Origin: Pseudomonas argentinensis
Lineage (GTDB): Bacteria > Pseudomonadota > Gammaproteobacteria > Pseudomonadales > Pseudomonadaceae
DNA: 64,000 bases
Direction: 5' to 3'
Assembly (NCBI RefSeq): GCF_001839655.2
Contig: NZ_CP056087.1
Span: forward strand, 4,712,001-4,776,000
Translations under genes and position numbers: made by a program
Shown: in pieces, positions 62,366-64,000 of the stretch
How the letters are laid out: the number at the start of each line of letters is the position of its first letter
Numbering within the stretch: position 1 is the first letter of the stretch
The notes under the pieces: generated by a model
The model's input: the letters and a program-made list of their open reading frames with translations, nothing else
Databases searched by the model: none
Told to the model about the DNA's origin: nothing

Positions 62366-63829
62366 CTAGGGCTCTCGATGCTCGGGGTTGGGCGCGCTGC
62401 TGCTCGCGGCGGTGATGATAGTGCGTTCACGCAGGCCGCCACCAAGCGCCTTGTAAAGTGCCACGCTGTTGACGACCGCTTCGCGGCGCAGTTCCAGCAA
62501 GGTTTGCTGCGCGGCGTACAGCCCGCGCTGAGCATCCAGCAGCTCCAGGCGACCATCGACCCCGGCCCCATAGCGCAGCCCGGACAGCGCCACGCGGCGC
62601 TGGGCACTGGCCACCACGCGGGTTTGCGCCTCGATCTGCTGGTCCAGGGTGGCCGTACCGGCCAGGGCATCGGCCACTTCGCGGAAGGCGACCTGGATGG
62701 CGCGCTCGTATTGAACCACCGCTTCGGACTTGCGCACCTTGGCCAGGCGCAGTTCGGCACGCAGTCGCCCGGCCTGGAACAACGGCTGCGAGATCTGCGG
62801 TGCGAAGCGCCACACCTGGCGGCTCGGGTCGAACAGGCTGCCCAGGGAGGTGCTGGCATAGCCGAACGAGGCGGTCAGCGACACTTGCGGGAAGAACGCC
62901 GCCCGCGCCGCGCCGATATCGGCATTGGCGACATTGAGCACCTGTTCGGCCTGGCGAATGTCCGGGCGCACCAGCAGCATCTCCGACTGCAGGTCGGCCG
63001 GAAGACGTGCCACCAATGGTTGCAGCGCGAGCACCCGCGGCGCCGGCAGGTCAGCCGGTAGCTCTTCACCGACCAGCAACTGCAGCGCGTTGCCTGCCTG
63101 GGCGAAGGCCCGTTGGCGGGCCTGCAGGTCGGCCTCGGCGCTGGCCACCTGGCCCTCGGCCTGGGCGACATCCAGGCCGCCGTTCTGCTTGGCGCCCTGC
63201 AGCAGGCGCGCTAGCTTCAGGGACTGCTGCCAGTCCTCCAGGGTGCGCCAGGCCAGCTGGCGTTGTTCGTCGGCCAGCTGGCGGGCGAAGTAGGCGTCGG
63301 CCACCGCACCGATCAGGCTGATCTGCGCCGCATCGCGGCCCTGCTCGCTGGCCAGGTAACGGGCCAACGCCGCATCGGACAGCGAACGCACACGCCCGAA
63401 CAGGTCCAGCTCGAATGCGCTGGTGCCGACGTTCACCGCGACCTGGTTATTCACCTCGCGGCGCGACTCACCGCTATTACCCTGGGCCAGCGCCCGCTCG
63501 CGGCTGTGGCTGGCATCCAGCGACACCGACGGCAGGCGTGTGGACTGCTGGATATTGAACATCGCGCGCGCGGCCTCGACGTTCAACGCCGCCAGGCGCA
63601 GGTCGCGGTTGTGCGCCAGGGCCAGCTCGATCAGGCGCTGCAACTGCGGGTCGGCGAACATCGTGCGCCAGCCCATTTCGCTGGCAGGCACTGCATCGCC
63701 ATGGCCCAGGGCGGCATTGCCTGACGCTGGAAAGCTGGCCGGCACCGGCGGCGCCGGGCGCTCCAGTATGGGTGCCATGGAACAGGCCGACAGGAGGCCG
63801 ACCAGAGCGATTACCAGGAAACAACGCAT
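62366..63829 (-). CDS. Outer-membrane efflux lipoprotein (NodT/OprM type)
   Basis: About 487 residues. Lipobox LLSACSMAP; TolC-like repeats (for example NRDLRLAALNVEAARAMFNIQQS and NADIGAARAAFFPQVSLTASFGYAS). It forms the trimeric outer-membrane exit duct. ATG 63829 (MRCFLV) has GAGGAG 8 nt upstream; the ATG at 63835 overlaps the RND stop (ATGA) but sits only 2 nt from that SD. Either start is possible; I used 63829. Confidence 0.9.
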   Translation of the reverse strand: MRCFLVIALVGLLSACSMAPILERPAPPVPASFPASGNAALGHGDAVPASEMGWRTMFADPQLQRLIELALAHNRDLRLAALNVEAARAMFNIQQSTRLPSVSLDASHSRERALAQGNSGESRREVNNQVAVNVGTSAFELDLFGRVRSLSDAALARYLASEQGRDAAQISLIGAVADAYFARQLADEQRQLAWRTLEDWQQSLKLARLLQGAKQNGGLDVAQAEGQVASAEADLQARQRAFAQAGNALQLLVGEELPADLPAPRVLALQPLVARLPADLQSEMLLVRPDIRQAEQVLNVANADIGAARAAFFPQVSLTASFGYASTSLGSLFDPSRQVWRFAPQISQPLFQAGRLRAELRLAKVRKSEAVVQYERAIQVAFREVADALAGTATLDQQIEAQTRVVASAQRRVALSGLRYGAGVDGRLELLDAQRGLYAAQQTLLELRREAVVNSVALYKALGGGLRERTIITAASSSAPNPEHREP

Positions 63830-63831
63830 GA

Positions 63832-64000
63832 TCATTTCTCCTCACCGAGCGGCAGCAAGCCAGGGCTGCGCCGTGCGCGCCAAACCTGGAAGCGTTCCTG
63901 CAGCCCCATCACGAACACGAAGAACGACGGCACGAAGAACACCGCCAACAGGGTGCCGCTGAGCATGCCGCCGAACACCCCGGTGCCGATGGCGTGCTGG
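63832..64000 (-). CDS. RND efflux permease, C-terminal fragment at window edge
   Basis: Reading leftward to a TGA at 63832–63834: [37 protein letters not shown] then a basic tail ..LLPLGEEK. This is the last TM helix (TM12) and tail of an AcrB/MexB-type inner-membrane pump. The remainder, and probably the membrane fusion protein, lie beyond the right edge. Confidence 0.9.
   Translation of the reverse strand, partial: QHAIGTGVFGGMLSGTLLAVFFVPSFFVFVMGLQERFQVWRARRSPGLLPLGEEK

Noticed and set aside
1..64000. CRISPR arrays, transposases or integrases
   Set aside because: No regularly spaced direct repeats, cas-like proteins, DDE/tyrosine recombinase motifs or terminal inverted repeats with duplications were found on either strand.

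Overview
The window looks like chromosome from a Pseudomonas species. Coding sequence is G+C-rich. The gene order ilvI – DUF4124 protein – yqcC – TPR lipoprotein – mrcB – kinase-like ATPase – pentapeptide protein – TfoX-C protein – cyclic-nucleotide-binding protein – PrrF small RNA follows the P. aeruginosa PA4696–PA4704/prrF neighbourhood as I recall it. A gbuR/gbuA guanidinobutyrase locus and a tmRNA with an ANDENY…ALAA tag also fit the genus. Homology statements come from reading the proteins and from knowledge of the families; no database search was run.

Layout. 1–9720: conserved housekeeping block (branched-chain amino acid synthesis, PBP1b, CbpA-like protein) ending in one Fur-controlled PrrF sRNA. 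9783–11754: Bcr/CflA drug exporter with a divergent TetR repressor. 11738–15380: copper homeostasis unit copZ / unknown exported protein / copA / cueR, with two textbook 19-bp-spacer CueR promoters. 15347–24851: mixed housekeeping and accessory genes (HAD phosphatase, TesB, GNAT, histone-deacetylase-like, BaiN-like flavoprotein, VOC, an A+T-richer AAA ATPase, DEAD-box helicase, DnaQ-like exonuclease, NYN protein, YciC-like membrane protein).

24892–33097: catabolic stretch. A LacI-type regulator precedes gudD (glucarate dehydratase), whose upstream region carries two identical palindromic operators 22 bp apart. Then gbuR, gbuA, a sodium:solute symporter and a ThDP decarboxylase-like gene with a single-base frameshift. 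33115–38093: hrpB, a small lipoprotein, a FieF-like metal exporter, a small exported protein and ssrA (tmRNA). 38094–40950, just after ssrA, looks accessory: a frameshifted lipoprotein gene, gene debris and an AraC/SDR divergent pair.

41053–45738: Opp/Dpp/Nik-type ABC importer with four translationally coupled genes and a fused double ATPase. 45760–49311: TrmK, an SDR-fold protein lacking the catalytic motif, and a two-component system. 49325–60518: transport and catabolism block with two modules. One is AraC regulator, MetA-type outer-membrane protein, MFS transporter and amidase. The other is a FadR-type regulator, polar amino acid ABC importer and a gamma-glutamyltransferase without a signal peptide, suggesting import followed by cytoplasmic cleavage of gamma-glutamyl compounds. 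60855–64000 (minus): RND permease (partial), outer-membrane factor and DHA2-type MFS pump in one tight operon.

No CRISPR array, integrase, transposase, rRNA or canonical tRNA was recognised. The least conventional pieces are the AAA ATPase insertion, the unknown protein inside the copper locus, the amidase and GGT modules, the ThDP frameshift and the post-ssrA region.
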